Shown here: piece after piece, positions 53,035-62,612 of the stretch
How positions within the stretch are numbered: the stretch's first letter is position 1
Layout of the letters: every line of letters begins with the position of its first letter
Origin: an uncultured Coriobacteriaceae bacterium
Lineage (GTDB): Bacteria > Actinomycetota > Coriobacteriia > Coriobacteriales > Atopobiaceae
Assembly: GCA_902778135.1 (NCBI GenBank)
Contig: CACYWP010000003.1
Location: 62,001-126,000, forward strand
Reading direction: 5' to 3'
DNA: 64,000 nt
The notes under the pieces: model-generated
What the model was told of the DNA's origin: nothing
Databases searched by the model: none
The model's input: only the letters and a program-made list of their open reading frames with translations
Program-made: the position numbers and the translations under genes

Positions 53035-53769
53035 CTAGGCCTCGGCGACCGCGTTGAGGAAGCCCTGCAGACGCTCGCTCTGGGGGTTGCCGAAGATCTC
53101 GTTGGGCGTGCCCTCCTCGGCAATGACGCCACCATCAATGAACAGGACGCGGTCGGCAACCTGGCGCGCGAAGCCCATCTCGTGGGTCACGCACACCATC
53201 GTCATGCCCTCCTCGGCCAGCTGGCGCATGACGTCGAGGACCTCGCCGACCATCTCGGGATCAAGTGCGGACGTCGGCTCGTCGAACAGCATCAGGCCCG
53301 GCTTCATCGCCAGCGCGCGGGCGATGGCCACGCGCTGCTTCTGGCCGCCGGAGAGGCTGCGGGGCATCGCATCGGCCTTGTCGGCCAGGCCCACGCGTGC
53401 CAGCAGGTCGCGAGCGGTGCGCTCGGCCTCCTCCTTGCCCATCTTCTTGCGCAGGATGGGGGCGATGGTGATGTTGTTCAGCACGGACAGGTGCGGGAAG
53501 AGGTTGAACTGCTGGAAGACCATGCCCACGTCCTCGCGCAGCTCGTCGATGTTCTTGGCGTTCTCGTCCATGACGTGACCGTCGACCTTGATGGTGCCGC
53601 TGGTGGGCTGCTCCAGGCAGTTGATGCAGCGCAGGAAGGTGGACTTGCCCGAACCGGACGGACCGATGACGCACACGACCTCGCCGGTCTCGATGTTGCA
53701 GTCGATGCCCTTGAGGATCTCGTTGTCGCCGAAGGACTTGTGCAGCCCGCTAATCTCTACCTTAATCAA
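53035..53769 (-). CDS. glnQ: Polar amino-acid ABC transporter ATPase (GlnQ-like)
   Basis: 244 residues. Walker A GPSGSGKS (36-43), signature [15 protein letters not shown], Walker [15 protein letters not shown], and the H-loop VTHEMGFA typical of GlnQ/HisP. The TTG start at 53769 overlaps the permease stop and has AGAGGAAGG about 6 bp upstream; an ATG at 53793 is less likely. Last gene of the three-gene uptake operon. Confidence 0.93.
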   Translation of the reverse strand: MIKVEISGLHKSFGDNEILKGIDCNIETGEVVCVIGPSGSGKSTFLRCINCLEQPTSGTIKVDGHVMDENAKNIDELREDVGMVFQQFNLFPHLSVLNNITIAPILRKKMGKEEAERTARDLLARVGLADKADAMPRSLSGGQKQRVAIARALAMKPGLMLFDEPTSALDPEMVGEVLDVMRQLAEEGMTMVCVTHEMGFARQVADRVLFIDGGVIAEEGTPNEIFGNPQSERLQGFLNAVAEA

Positions 53770-54415
53770 GGGACACCTTCCTCTCCACGACATGCGCCAG
53801 GACCGTGAGCAGGTAAATCACGACAAAGTACAGGATGCCGACCATGATCCACACCTCGAAGGAGCGGAAGGTGCGCGCGATGATCTGCTGGCCGATCTTG
53901 GTCAGCTCAGCAAAGCCCAGCACCGAGATGATCGAGGTGTCCTTGATGGTGATGCACCACTGGTTGACCACGGACGGGATGCAGATGCGGATGGCCTGGG
54001 GGATGACGATACGCCAGGTGGTCTGGCTCTTGGAGAGGCCCAGGCTGCGAGCGGCCTCGGTCTGGCCGGGGTCGACGGCCTGGATGCCACCGCGGAAGAT
54101 CTCGGACATGTAGCCTCCCGCGTTGAGCGACAGCGCGATGACGCCAGCCGTGAAGGCGCTCATGCGGACTCCCAGCACGCCCGTTATGCCGAAATAGATG
54201 AAGAAGCCCTGCACCAGCAGCGGCGTACCGCGGATGATGGCGACGAAGGCACGGTTGATCGCACGGAAGACCGGGTTCTTCGACATGCCCATCAGGGACG
54301 CGATGATGCCGAGCACCATGGCTATGGCCAGAGACACGGCCGCCAGCTCAAGGGTCAGGGAGAGACCCTGCATGAGGAGCGGAAGTGACTGGGACAGGAG
54401 CTCGAAGAAGCTCAT
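53762..54415 (-). CDS. Polar amino-acid ABC transporter permease
   Basis: 217 residues with about five membrane spans. The family motif [42 protein letters not shown] (in parts, 100-145) includes the EAA loop. Length and type match HisM/GlnP. Start ATG (MSFFEL) with AAAGGAG 8 bp upstream; the GTG two codons earlier is too close to that site. It follows the binding-protein gene after an attenuator-like hairpin. Confidence 0.92.
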   Translation of the reverse strand: MSFFELLSQSLPLLMQGLSLTLELAAVSLAIAMVLGIIASLMGMSKNPVFRAINRAFVAIIRGTPLLVQGFFIYFGITGVLGVRMSAFTAGVIALSLNAGGYMSEIFRGGIQAVDPGQTEAARSLGLSKSQTTWRIVIPQAIRICIPSVVNQWCITIKDTSIISVLGFAELTKIGQQIIARTFRSFEVWIMVGILYFVVIYLLTVLAHVVERKVSLD

Positions 54416-54449
54416 GGGCACGACTCCTTTCTTCTATCTGCCCAAAGAA

Positions 54450-54485
54450 GGTGCCCCCTTGAAAGCTGCCTTCCAAAGGGGCACC
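54450..54485 (-). terminator. Attenuator-like hairpin between binding protein and permease genes
   Basis: GGTGCCCCCTT pairs with AAAGGGGCACC (one mismatch). On the minus strand CTTCTTTGGG follows. It lies 51 bp after the binding-protein stop and 35 bp before the permease start. Confidence 0.6.
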
Positions 54486-54535
54486 ACCCTTTGAGATGGT
54501 TGCGCCGGATGCCGGACAGCCGGCGTGACGTGCGC

Positions 54536-55342
54536 CTACTCGACGGACTGGACGTACTTGGCGACGATCTCGTCGTAGGTGCCGTTGGCCTTGATGTTGG
54601 CCAGGCCGGCGTCGAAGGCGGCCAGCAGGTCGGCGTTGTCGCCCTTGTTGACGGCGAAGCCGTACGGGGTGGCGAACTCGGAGTCGGCGCCGCAGTCGGC
54701 GATGAGCTTGAAGTCGACGTTGCCGGTGGAGATGGCGTAGCTCATGACCGGGGTGTCCTCGAAGCAGCAGGCGGTGTTGCCGGCGGTGACGTCCTGGTAC
54801 ATGGTGGCGGAGTCGTCGAAGGTGACGGTCTCGAAGCCATACTGCTCCTTCAGGCTGTCAGCCCACAGCGAGCTCTGGGTGCCGTTCTTGACGGCGACCT
54901 TCTTGCCGTTGAGGTCGTCGAGGCTGGCGATGTCGCTGCTGGCGAGGGCGGCGGCGCACACGGTGGAGTCGTAATAGGGTGCGGAGAAGTCGAAGATCTC
55001 CTTGCGCTCGTCGGTGATGGACATGCCGGCGATGACGCCGTCAGCCTGGCCGGACTGGACGTTCTGGAGGGCGGCATCGAAGCCGACGGGGTTGAGCTCG
55101 TACTCGAAGCCCTGGTCGGCGGCCACGGCAGCCAGCAGGTCGATGTCGACGCCGATGTAGGTGCCGCTCTCGTCGGTGAACTCGAACGGGGCAAAGACGG
55201 TGTCGGTGGCGATGGTGTAGACGGTGCCGGCGGCAGCGTCGGAGCCAGCGTCGGACGAGCCACCGCAAGCGGCCAGGCCGAGCGTGGTGACAGAGCCGAG
55301 ACCAGCGAGGATGGCCTGGCGACGAGTGAGCATGTTGGACAT
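54536..55342 (-). CDS. Polar amino-acid-binding lipoprotein
   Basis: 268 residues. N-terminus has TRRQAIL (Tat-like twin arginine), then a lipobox LAAC with C26. The mature protein is SBP_bac_3 type: TVFAPFEFTDESGTYIGVDIDLLAAVA near residues 48-74, GIxxGMSIT-type VIAGMSITDERKEIFDFSAPYY, LNGKKVAVKNGTQ, and a C-terminal PYGFAVNKGD..LLAAFDAGLANIKANGTYDEI. The ligand is probably a polar amino acid. Start ATG with AGGAGG. First gene of the operon. Confidence 0.92.
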   Translation of the reverse strand: MSNMLTRRQAILAGLGSVTTLGLAACGGSSDAGSDAAAGTVYTIATDTVFAPFEFTDESGTYIGVDIDLLAAVAADQGFEYELNPVGFDAALQNVQSGQADGVIAGMSITDERKEIFDFSAPYYDSTVCAAALASSDIASLDDLNGKKVAVKNGTQSSLWADSLKEQYGFETVTFDDSATMYQDVTAGNTACCFEDTPVMSYAISTGNVDFKLIADCGADSEFATPYGFAVNKGDNADLLAAFDAGLANIKANGTYDEIVAKYVQSVE

Positions 55343-55426
55343 GATGCGTTCCTCCTATGCGTGATGTGATCCGCGCTCTCCCTGAATGTCGCGGACGAAA
55401 AAGAACGCCAAACATTCTCACACGCA

Positions 55427-55452
55427 GGGGCCGAGGCGAAAACCTCGGCCCC
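55427..55452. terminator. Hairpin downstream of glgB
   Basis: GGGGCCGAGG and CCTCGGCCCC form a perfect 10-bp stem with a CGAAAA loop, about 67 bp after the glgB stop. There is no real U-tract on the minus strand, so termination there is likely but weak. Confidence 0.55.
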
Positions 55453-55519
55453 TTATGGTTAACTAGGCTTTTACCTTGCCTGCCAGACTTGTGGAGGGGC
55501 TGCGGAAAGCCGTCGTTGC

Positions 55520-57337
55520 CTACACTTCCCTGTCATAAACCTTCAACAGGATGCCCGAGAAGGCTGGCAGCGTCAGGCAGAGACGCCCATGCCCTATCAT
55601 GACCGGCTCGTCGCCCTCCTCGGTCTTGCCGCCGAAGCGCTCCCAGTCGGTGTGCAGCAGGATGTCGTAGGACCTCACGCCCGGCAGCTCCAGCTCGTAG
55701 CCCGGCTGCCTCTCCCCGCCCATGTTGAGCACGGCAATCAGGCGCTCGCCCTCGTTCTTGCGCTCGATGGCGTACAGGCAGCGCTGCTCCTGGTGGCAGT
55801 CGAGCCATGCGAAGCCCCGGTCGTAGTAGTCCCACTCCGACAGCGCCCCGTGGCGCAGGTAGAGCTGCGACAGCTCGGCCATGTAGCGTGCGAAGGCGTC
55901 ATGGACGGGATAGGAGAGCATGTCCCAGTCCTGCTCGCGGCGCTCGTCCCACTCGCGCATCTGTCCGAACTCGCCACCCATGAAGTTGAGCTTCTTGCCG
56001 GGATGCACGTACATGTACAGGTAGAAGACGCGTGCCTGGGGGAACTTGTCCCAGTAGTCCCCGTACATCTTGTTCAGCACCGTCGCCTTGCCGTGCACGT
56101 TCTCGTCATGCGACAGCGGCAGCAGATAGCGCTCGTTGGGGAAGTACATCATGGAGAACGTCAGCTTGTGGTAGTTGTCCTTTCGCTCCTCGGGAGTCTT
56201 CTTGAAGAAGTCGAGCGTGTCGTTCATCCAGCCCATGTCCCACTTGTAGTCGAAGCCCAGACCGCCCTCCTGGGGGGAGCGCGTCGTGCCCGGATAGTCG
56301 GTGGAGTCCTCGGCGGCGAGGATGCAACCGGGATGCATCAGCTTGAGCCCGCCGTTCATGCGCGTGACGAACGCGACGGCCTCGTTGTTGACGCCGCGCG
56401 CCTGGTCGCCCATCCAGTAGATGATGCGGCTGATGGCGTCCATGCGCAGCCCGTCGAAGTGGAACACGTCCATCCAATAGTGGGCGCACGACTGCATGAA
56501 GCTGCAGCTCTCGCCGCGCGAGTACATGAAGTTGCAGCTGCCCCACTCGCTGACGCCCACATCGGTGTTGGGGTACTCGTAGAGCGCCGTGCCGTCGAAG
56601 TTGCGCAGCCCCCAGTCGTCGAGCGCGAAGTGCACGGGCACGAAGTCGAGAATCGCGCCGATGCCTGCCTGGTGCAGGGCGTCGATCAGGCTCATCAGCT
56701 GATCGGGCGTTCCGTAACGGCTGGTGGGGGCGAAGAAGCCTGTGCCCTGGTAGCCCCAGCTCTGGTCGTTGGGGTACTCGGCCAGGGGCATGAACTCGAC
56801 GTAGTTGTAGCCCGCCTCGGTCAGGTAGTCCACCAGCGGCTCTGCCAGCTCGTCGTAGGTGTACCACAGGCTTGGGTCGTCGGAGGGCTCGGTCGCGGCC
56901 TCGCCGCCCTTCTTGCGCCAGCTGCCCAGGTGCAGCTCGTAGATGTTCAGCGGCTCGCCGATGCGTGGAGTGCGGCTTGCCAGCCAATCTGCGTCATTCC
57001 ACTCGTGGCGCGTGATGTCACGGACGATGGAGCGGTGCGCCGGACGCAGCTCGCTGCCATAGGCGTAGGGGTCGGCGTGGTCCTGGTATCCCCCGCCCCG
57101 TAGATAGACGCGCAGCTCGTAGGGGTCGCCATCGGTCAGGTCGGGAACCCATGCCTCCCAGAAGTTGCCATCGTTGACGCGCTTCATCTCGGTCTGGAAC
57201 CCGTCGTGGTGCACGACCGTCATTCCGGCGGCCGCTGGAGCGAAGGCGCGAAACACCGTGCCCTCCGCCACCACATGCGCTCCGAGATACTCGTGTGCGT
57301 CGAAGACCCGTCCCGCATAGAAGCCCTGTATGTCCAT
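55520..57337 (-). CDS. glgB: 1,4-alpha-glucan branching enzyme
   Basis: 605 residues. N-terminal CBM48 (about 10-115), then the GH13 barrel: DFVPVHFALDDWGL, nucleophile in DGLRMDAIS, acid/base in LAAEDSTDYP, and LSHDENVHG. It makes alpha-1,6 branches in glycogen. The length is on the short side because the extra N1 domain is absent. No other glycogen genes are in the window. ATG start with a GGGGGAGGGG run upstream. Single gene. Confidence 0.93.
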   Translation of the reverse strand: MDIQGFYAGRVFDAHEYLGAHVVAEGTVFRAFAPAAAGMTVVHHDGFQTEMKRVNDGNFWEAWVPDLTDGDPYELRVYLRGGGYQDHADPYAYGSELRPAHRSIVRDITRHEWNDADWLASRTPRIGEPLNIYELHLGSWRKKGGEAATEPSDDPSLWYTYDELAEPLVDYLTEAGYNYVEFMPLAEYPNDQSWGYQGTGFFAPTSRYGTPDQLMSLIDALHQAGIGAILDFVPVHFALDDWGLRNFDGTALYEYPNTDVGVSEWGSCNFMYSRGESCSFMQSCAHYWMDVFHFDGLRMDAISRIIYWMGDQARGVNNEAVAFVTRMNGGLKLMHPGCILAAEDSTDYPGTTRSPQEGGLGFDYKWDMGWMNDTLDFFKKTPEERKDNYHKLTFSMMYFPNERYLLPLSHDENVHGKATVLNKMYGDYWDKFPQARVFYLYMYVHPGKKLNFMGGEFGQMREWDERREQDWDMLSYPVHDAFARYMAELSQLYLRHGALSEWDYYDRGFAWLDCHQEQRCLYAIERKNEGERLIAVLNMGGERQPGYELELPGVRSYDILLHTDWERFGGKTEEGDEPVMIGHGRLCLTLPAFSGILLKVYDREV

Positions 57338-57521
57338 GGCCCCTCCCCCTCATGGCGTTGCCTGCAGATTCGAACTGGATTCAAACTTTCGACTCGCACT
57401 CGATTCTAACAGGCGAATTTATGGAAGAGGGGAGCGTATGGGCAAAGCGAAAGAATCCGTCTGTGGATGCGCACGTGGACCAGTGGGCACCGACCAACCA
57501 ATCGGCCCGTTCGTCCATCTG

Positions 57522-57543
57522 GTTCGACCATCGGGGACGGTTC
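57522..57543. repeat. Dispersed GGGGACGGTTC repeat, copy upstream of glgB
   Basis: Matches 12741-12762 at 20 of 22 positions. It lies in the 231-bp gap between the CPBP protease stop and glgB; the rest of that gap shows nothing distinctive. Confidence 0.5.
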
Positions 57544-57568
57544 CGCCAATAGGGTCGCGACGTTGGCC

Positions 57569-58669
57569 TTACGACAGCCCGGTCGGTGCGGGCGGGCGGC
57601 CACCGCTGTGGGGCTGCTCCCAGCCAGGCGGAACGGGCAGCTCGCGTTCGACGAACGGCGGCACCTGCTCCCAAGACAGGTCCTGGCCCTCCTGACCGAC
57701 TGGCACCAGCGCATACACCGGCTCGACCCGGGTGCTCCCCCGCCCGTAAAGGGCCTCGTCCATGAATCCCCCCAGCCATACGAGATCCCCGCTATGCAGC
57801 TCGCGCAGCGATTTGATCAAAAGCGGCAGGTACAGGGCAATGACCACGACGTACAGCCCAATCGTGGGCAGGGCCTCGTCATCAGCCATCACATACTCCG
57901 TGTCGAAGGGCTCGCCGTAGATCGCCACGCTAGGCACCATCAGCATCAGGTCGTCAATCCCATGGAAGAGGCTCACTCCGCCCAGGCGCCTCGTTCGCAG
58001 GAAGATGGTGCACAGCATCACCGAATAGATGCCCGTCTGCGTCGCCTTCAAAAGCGCCTGCACTGCCATGAGGGGCGTGCCGAAGTCGTGGGCGAAGTCG
58101 ACATGGGCGAACCCGAACGCAATCGAGGTCAGCGCGATGGCGAGCTTGACCCCCCGGTCCGTGGAACCGCACACAGCGAGCAGGCCGTTGAATATCAGCC
58201 CCCGAAAGAGAAACTCCTCGGCCACGCCCACGCCCAGGCAGAAGAACGTCAGCTCGACGAGGAGCAGCGCCCAGTCCGAGGCCACCGCCGTGCCGTCGAA
58301 GGCATACAGCACGACATCGAAGGCGATGAGCAGCACCGATGTCGCCAGGCACCACCAGCCGAAGCGGAAGGTGTAGCCGATGTCCGAAGGCGATACCTCC
58401 AGCAGCCTGCGACCTCCAAGCAGCCACACGCCCGCAACGGCGGCGGCAGCGCCTGTGAACTCCATGACGATGGCGGACACGAGCGAGTCCTCGGGAATGT
58501 CGAGAAACACTGTCACATAGACGGCGAGCACCTCGGAGACGAACACGAGCAGGACGGCCAGAGAGGCAAACAGGGCCACACGGCGCCCCGCCCGCTGCCT
58601 CGTGCGAAATGACGCCATTGACTCTACGGCCTGCTCCAAGACGACATCGCGCGCCTCCTGCTGCTCCAT
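57569..58669 (-). CDS. CPBP family intramembrane metalloprotease
   Basis: 366 residues with about eight membrane spans. The catalytic motifs are EEFLFR (151-156), GFAH (H189) and FHGIDD (H236), as in CAAX-protease/bacteriocin-processing (ABI) proteins. A cytoplasmic, proline-rich tail of about 60 residues follows. Substrate unknown; some relatives give immunity to self-made bacteriocins, but no bacteriocin gene is seen here. Start ATG at 58669. Confidence 0.87.
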   Translation of the reverse strand: MEQQEARDVVLEQAVESMASFRTRQRAGRRVALFASLAVLLVFVSEVLAVYVTVFLDIPEDSLVSAIVMEFTGAAAAVAGVWLLGGRRLLEVSPSDIGYTFRFGWWCLATSVLLIAFDVVLYAFDGTAVASDWALLLVELTFFCLGVGVAEEFLFRGLIFNGLLAVCGSTDRGVKLAIALTSIAFGFAHVDFAHDFGTPLMAVQALLKATQTGIYSVMLCTIFLRTRRLGGVSLFHGIDDLMLMVPSVAIYGEPFDTEYVMADDEALPTIGLYVVVIALYLPLLIKSLRELHSGDLVWLGGFMDEALYGRGSTRVEPVYALVPVGQEGQDLSWEQVPPFVERELPVPPGWEQPHSGGRPPAPTGLS

Positions 58670-58820
58670 GTGCGCACCTCCCCCGATTGATGGTGGGGCA
58701 TCCGACGATCCCGACGATACACATCTCCCATTGTTCCCCTATTCCGGCATGCGTAGCCATGTCTGGCATGGCAGGGGACGGGATGATAGGGTTGGACCAT
58801 CGACCACAAGGAGGATGCCC

Positions 58821-59594
58821 ATGCGCATGGGATTCGTCATTTCGCCCGCCAAGAAGATGAGCGTCGTGGAGGGTCCTCCCTATGTGGCAGGGCTGCCGGC
58901 CCTCGTCGAACGCACCGACGAACTGCTGGAGGCGGTACGGGCGCTGTCGCTCGAGCAGGCACAGCAGCTCTGGCAATGCAGCGACCGGTTGGCTCGCGCG
59001 AACTACCAGCGCATGCGGGAGGCGGACCTGCGGCACGACCTGACCGCGGCGGCCATCGCCTACGAGGGCATCCAGTACCAGCACCTGGCGCCGCAGGTCA
59101 TGGACCAGGCCAGCCTCGACTACCTCGACCGTCACCTGCGCATCCTGTCAGGCTTCTATGGGGTGTTGGCACCGCGCGACGGAGTCGTCCCCTATCGGCT
59201 GGAGATGCAGGCGAAACTGGCGCTGCCCGCGCAGAGGGGCCATGGCGCCACGGCAAACCTCTACGAGTACTGGGGCGACACGCTGGCACACCACGTCGCC
59301 CAGCAGTTTGACGTCGTGGTCAACGTCGCCTCGGTGGAGTACGCCAAGGCAGTCACCCCTTATCTGGCGGAGATGGGCGTACGGGTACTGACCTGCCTCT
59401 TCGGCACGGTTCGGCCAAGCGACGGCAGGCTGGTGCAACGCTCGACCGAGGCAAAGGCGGCACGCGGCGACTTCGTGCGCTGGTGCGCGGGGCATGCCGT
59501 CGAGGCCACCTGTGACCTCGACGGCTTCGACGACCGTGGCTACCACCTGGACCCCGCGCGCAGCGACGCCGACACGCTGGTCTTCGTCCGATAG
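58821..59594 (+). CDS. yaaA: YaaA family peroxide-stress protein
   Basis: 257 residues. ISPAKKM near the start, SGFYGVLAPRDGVVPYRLEM (106-126 region) and a C-terminal VVNVASVEYAKAV are typical of YaaA/DUF328. In E. coli YaaA limits free iron under peroxide stress. Start ATG at 58821 has AAGGAGG 6 bp before it; the two flanking in-frame ATGs are worse placed. A GGGCAGCC hairpin (59594-59613) follows. Confidence 0.9.
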   Translation: MRMGFVISPAKKMSVVEGPPYVAGLPALVERTDELLEAVRALSLEQAQQLWQCSDRLARANYQRMREADLRHDLTAAAIAYEGIQYQHLAPQVMDQASLDYLDRHLRILSGFYGVLAPRDGVVPYRLEMQAKLALPAQRGHGATANLYEYWGDTLAHHVAQQFDVVVNVASVEYAKAVTPYLAEMGVRVLTCLFGTVRPSDGRLVQRSTEAKAARGDFVRWCAGHAVEATCDLDGFDDRGYHLDPARSDADTLVFVR

Positions 59595-59613
59595 GGCAGC
59601 CAATCGGCTGTCC
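59594..59613. terminator. Hairpin between yaaA and the convergent gene
   Basis: GGGCAGCC pairs with GGCTGTCC (8 bp, one G-T pair, 4-nt loop) between convergent genes. No U-tract. Confidence 0.4.
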
Positions 59614-59620
59614 GCCCCTA

Positions 59621-60274
59621 CTATTGGTCCAGCAGCTTCTTGTCGATGATCTGGAAGTTGGCCCGGTGGATGTAGAGGGCCTTGTTGTCGATCATCAGCT
59701 TGGTCGTCTTGGGCAGGTCGGTCTTGACCTCCCAATAGACGTTGTTGCCCGAGTACGCGACGATGGGCTGACCGGTCTGGGACTTGATGACCACGACGCG
59801 GCTCTTGCCGAAGTAGTTCTTGTACTGGTTGAGGGTGTAGGAGAGCGACGTGATGGTCAGGGGCGACCCGCCATGGCTCTCGATGAACTCCGGCGTGGAG
59901 AAGTCCATGTCGGGCGTCAGCCCCTTCTCGGCAAAGATGCAGGTGTCGCCACAGGTCTCCATCTCGCGCCCGTCGATGGTGATGGTGATGACGCTGGAGA
60001 GCTCCCAGGACTCGAACGCAACGCCCGTCTCGGTGTAGCCCGAGGTCTTGACCTTGTTGCCGCTGACGTTGACCCGCTTTCCGGTGGTCTTCATCGTCTG
60101 CTGCCCGTAGTTGTCGTAGGTCGTGATGACGAAGGAGTTGCCCACCAGGTCGCCGCGCAGCTCCCCAATCGAGGTGCTGCAACCAGGTACGCTCGTCGTG
60201 AACCACAGGGTCACGCCGACGGCCAACGCAACCAGCACAAGCGCGCCGATGGCAATCTTCTTGACCTTGCTCAT
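59621..60274 (-). CDS. Membrane-anchored or lipoprotein-like protein, possibly DUF5052-related
   Basis: 217 residues. A basic start (MSKVKK) and hydrophobic segment (6-26) are followed by VPGC (C32), a possible though atypical lipobox. The rest is a beta-rich extracytoplasmic domain with FVITTYDNYGQQTMKTTGKRVNVSG and VITITIDGREME. The look fits small Gram-positive lipoproteins such as DUF5052; that label is tentative. Faces the LTA-synthase-like gene divergently. Confidence 0.6.
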   Translation of the reverse strand: MSKVKKIAIGALVLVALAVGVTLWFTTSVPGCSTSIGELRGDLVGNSFVITTYDNYGQQTMKTTGKRVNVSGNKVKTSGYTETGVAFESWELSSVITITIDGREMETCGDTCIFAEKGLTPDMDFSTPEFIESHGGSPLTITSLSYTLNQYKNYFGKSRVVVIKSQTGQPIVAYSGNNVYWEVKTDLPKTTKLMIDNKALYIHRANFQIIDKKLLDQ

Positions 60275-60427
60275 GTCCCAACCTTCCTCACGCAGGTAGC
60301 CTTGTCCTCGATTGTACCCACCAGCCGGACACTTTTCCGCTTCATAGGGTTTGCGTGGGATTGTCTGGTCAGAACAGCACTTATCCTAGAATCTTCGTGC
60401 CTATATCCCACATCCAAAGGACCACGT

Positions 60428-62611
60428 ATGTTCTCAGCCCTCGCGGGACTTGTCTTTCTCATCGGCCTGCTCGCCCATGCCGGACTCTCGGCGCGCGCCG
60501 TCCTGACCGCCCGTTCCCTGGGTCGGCCCCTCATGCGACCCACCCTGGCATGGAACGCAATCTATGGTCTCACGCTGGCCTTTCTCGCCGTTTGGGGCTT
60601 CGCCGGAATGCTGGACGGTGGCGTCTTCGCCCCGCTGGCACCCCTGGTCGTCAGCCCTGCCATCGTCGCGCTCTCGCAGGTGACGCTCGCACGCGAGGGC
60701 ATCTTCGAGCGGCTGCGCGCGGGCGAGGATGGCTGGCGCCACCGCATCGAATGGTCGCTGCTCCTCGGTTTCGGCCTCGTCGCCGTCCTGATGATCGAGG
60801 AGCCGTGGAGCTGGGCCGTCGGCCTGTGGGGTCCCAGCTACTGGTGGCTCGAGCTGACCCTGGTCATGCTGGCAACCCTGTGCTTCTACCTCGTGGGGCG
60901 GCGCAGGGGCGGGGCGGCGCTGCCCGCATGGGCGTTCTTCGCGTTCGTCGGCATGATGCAGTACTTCGTCCGCAAGTTCAAGAACTCCGCCATCCTGCCC
61001 AACGACATCCTGGCCATCGGTACCGCTGCGGCAGTCGCGGACCAGTACACCTACTCCCTCGACCCGCGCGCCATCGTGGGCGTCGCCATCATCTGCGCCG
61101 GCGCCTGCCTGCTGTCGCTGTTGCACCCCAGCTGGACGGTCGTCGAGGGGGACGCGCGACGCGGGCACGTCGGCAAGGATGCGGGCATGGGCCTGGCCGC
61201 CGCGGCCCTCTGCGCCGCGCTGGTGGTGGTACCCAGCTACATGGACCTCTTCCAAGTCCAAATCATGTACTGGTACTCCATCAGCTTCTATGAGAAGCAG
61301 GGGTTCCTGCCGACCTTCATCGCCGTATGGCAGGACCTGCCCATACGCGAACCGGACGACTACACGCCCGAGGACGCGGAGCGCATCGAGCGCGAGCTGG
61401 CTGCGACCTATGACGAGCAGGTCGGCTCGACCGAGGCGCGCCAGCAGGCCACGACACAGTTCGACGAGCTGCACCCCTCCGTCATCGTGGTGATGAACGA
61501 GTCGTTCGCCGACCTCTCCGAGTTCGACGGGCTGCGCTGCGGCTACGAGGGCCCAAGCTACTTCAATGGCATGTCCGACGCGCTCTGGCGCGGCAAGCTC
61601 TTCGTCGACGTCCATGGCGGCGGCACCTGCAACAGCGAGTTCGAGTTCCTCACCGGCAACTCGGCAGCCTACATCGGAGCCGGTAAGTATCCCTACTCCA
61701 CCTTCGACCTCGACCCGGTCGACAGCATGGCCGACCAGCTCGGCGCCCTGGGCTATGGCACCTGCGCCATCCACCCCAACTACGCCTCCAACTGGAACCG
61801 GAACAAGGTCTACCCCGCCCTGGGCTTCGACGAGTTCCTCGACATCGAAGCCTTCGGCGGCTTCCCCGAGCGCAACCTCGACGGCACCAAGAAGGACGTG
61901 ACGCCGACGGGCGTCCCCGTCTTCCACAGCGGCGTCTCCGACCAGGCGACCTACGAGCGCATCTTGGAGATGCTGGAGTCGGACGACGCGCCGCAGTTCG
62001 TCTTCGACGTGACCATGCAGAACCATGGCTCCTACAACCAGGACAACATCCCCGCCGACAAGCTGACCCACTACCGTCCCGCGGGCACCTACGACAACCC
62101 CACCTTCAACGAGACGCCGGAGCGCCTGAACGAGTACCTCTCCTGCATCGAGGAGTCGGACCGAGCGCTCGAATGGTTCGTCGGGCAGCTGCGGAAGCTG
62201 GACCGCCCTGTCGTGCTCGTGTTCTTCGGGGACCACCAGCCCTCGATGACGCCCGACTACAACGACGCCTGGTACGTGGGCGAGGACGACCTGACCCACT
62301 CCCAGCGCGTCTACCACGCGAACTACCTGGTATGGGCGAACTACGACGTGGCGGGGTGCGACCAGTCCAGCGCCGAGCGCGACCTCAGCGTGGATGCGTT
62401 CGGGTCGACGGTCCTCGACGCCATCGGGGCGCCCCTCTCCGACTACCAGAAGGCCCAACAGGCCGTGGCCCAGCAGATCCTTGCCACCAACCTGCATGGC
62501 TACCTCGGTGCGGACGGCGCATGGTACACCCCCGAGGAGGAGGGCCCCTACCGTCAGCTCTACGACCAGATGGCGATGGTGGAGTACCGCAACTTCGCAG
62601 AGCGAATCTAG
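60428..62611 (+). CDS. LTA synthase family sulfatase-fold membrane protein
   Basis: 727 residues. About seven N-terminal membrane spans (1-290), then an extracellular sulfatase-like domain: VVMNESFADLSEF (metal and nucleophile region), GGGTCNSEFEFLTGN, TMQNHGSY, and VVLVFFGDHQPSMTPDYND. These match LtaS-type phosphoglycerol transferases. The true start is the ATG at 60428 with AAAGGA; the frame stays open far upstream but those codons lie antisense to the gene at 59621. The GH5 gene follows after 1 bp, so both are cotranscribed. Confidence 0.88.
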   Translation: MFSALAGLVFLIGLLAHAGLSARAVLTARSLGRPLMRPTLAWNAIYGLTLAFLAVWGFAGMLDGGVFAPLAPLVVSPAIVALSQVTLAREGIFERLRAGEDGWRHRIEWSLLLGFGLVAVLMIEEPWSWAVGLWGPSYWWLELTLVMLATLCFYLVGRRRGGAALPAWAFFAFVGMMQYFVRKFKNSAILPNDILAIGTAAAVADQYTYSLDPRAIVGVAIICAGACLLSLLHPSWTVVEGDARRGHVGKDAGMGLAAAALCAALVVVPSYMDLFQVQIMYWYSISFYEKQGFLPTFIAVWQDLPIREPDDYTPEDAERIERELAATYDEQVGSTEARQQATTQFDELHPSVIVVMNESFADLSEFDGLRCGYEGPSYFNGMSDALWRGKLFVDVHGGGTCNSEFEFLTGNSAAYIGAGKYPYSTFDLDPVDSMADQLGALGYGTCAIHPNYASNWNRNKVYPALGFDEFLDIEAFGGFPERNLDGTKKDVTPTGVPVFHSGVSDQATYERILEMLESDDAPQFVFDVTMQNHGSYNQDNIPADKLTHYRPAGTYDNPTFNETPERLNEYLSCIEESDRALEWFVGQLRKLDRPVVLVFFGDHQPSMTPDYNDAWYVGEDDLTHSQRVYHANYLVWANYDVAGCDQSSAERDLSVDAFGSTVLDAIGAPLSDYQKAQQAVAQQILATNLHGYLGADGAWYTPEEEGPYRQLYDQMAMVEYRNFAERI

Positions 62612-62612
62612 C

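Noticed and set aside
59624-60427. Long upstream extension of the LTA-synthase-like reading frame
   Set aside because: It is antisense to the well-formed gene at 59621-60274. The conserved protein starts with a membrane helix at the ATG 60428, which has a ribosome site.
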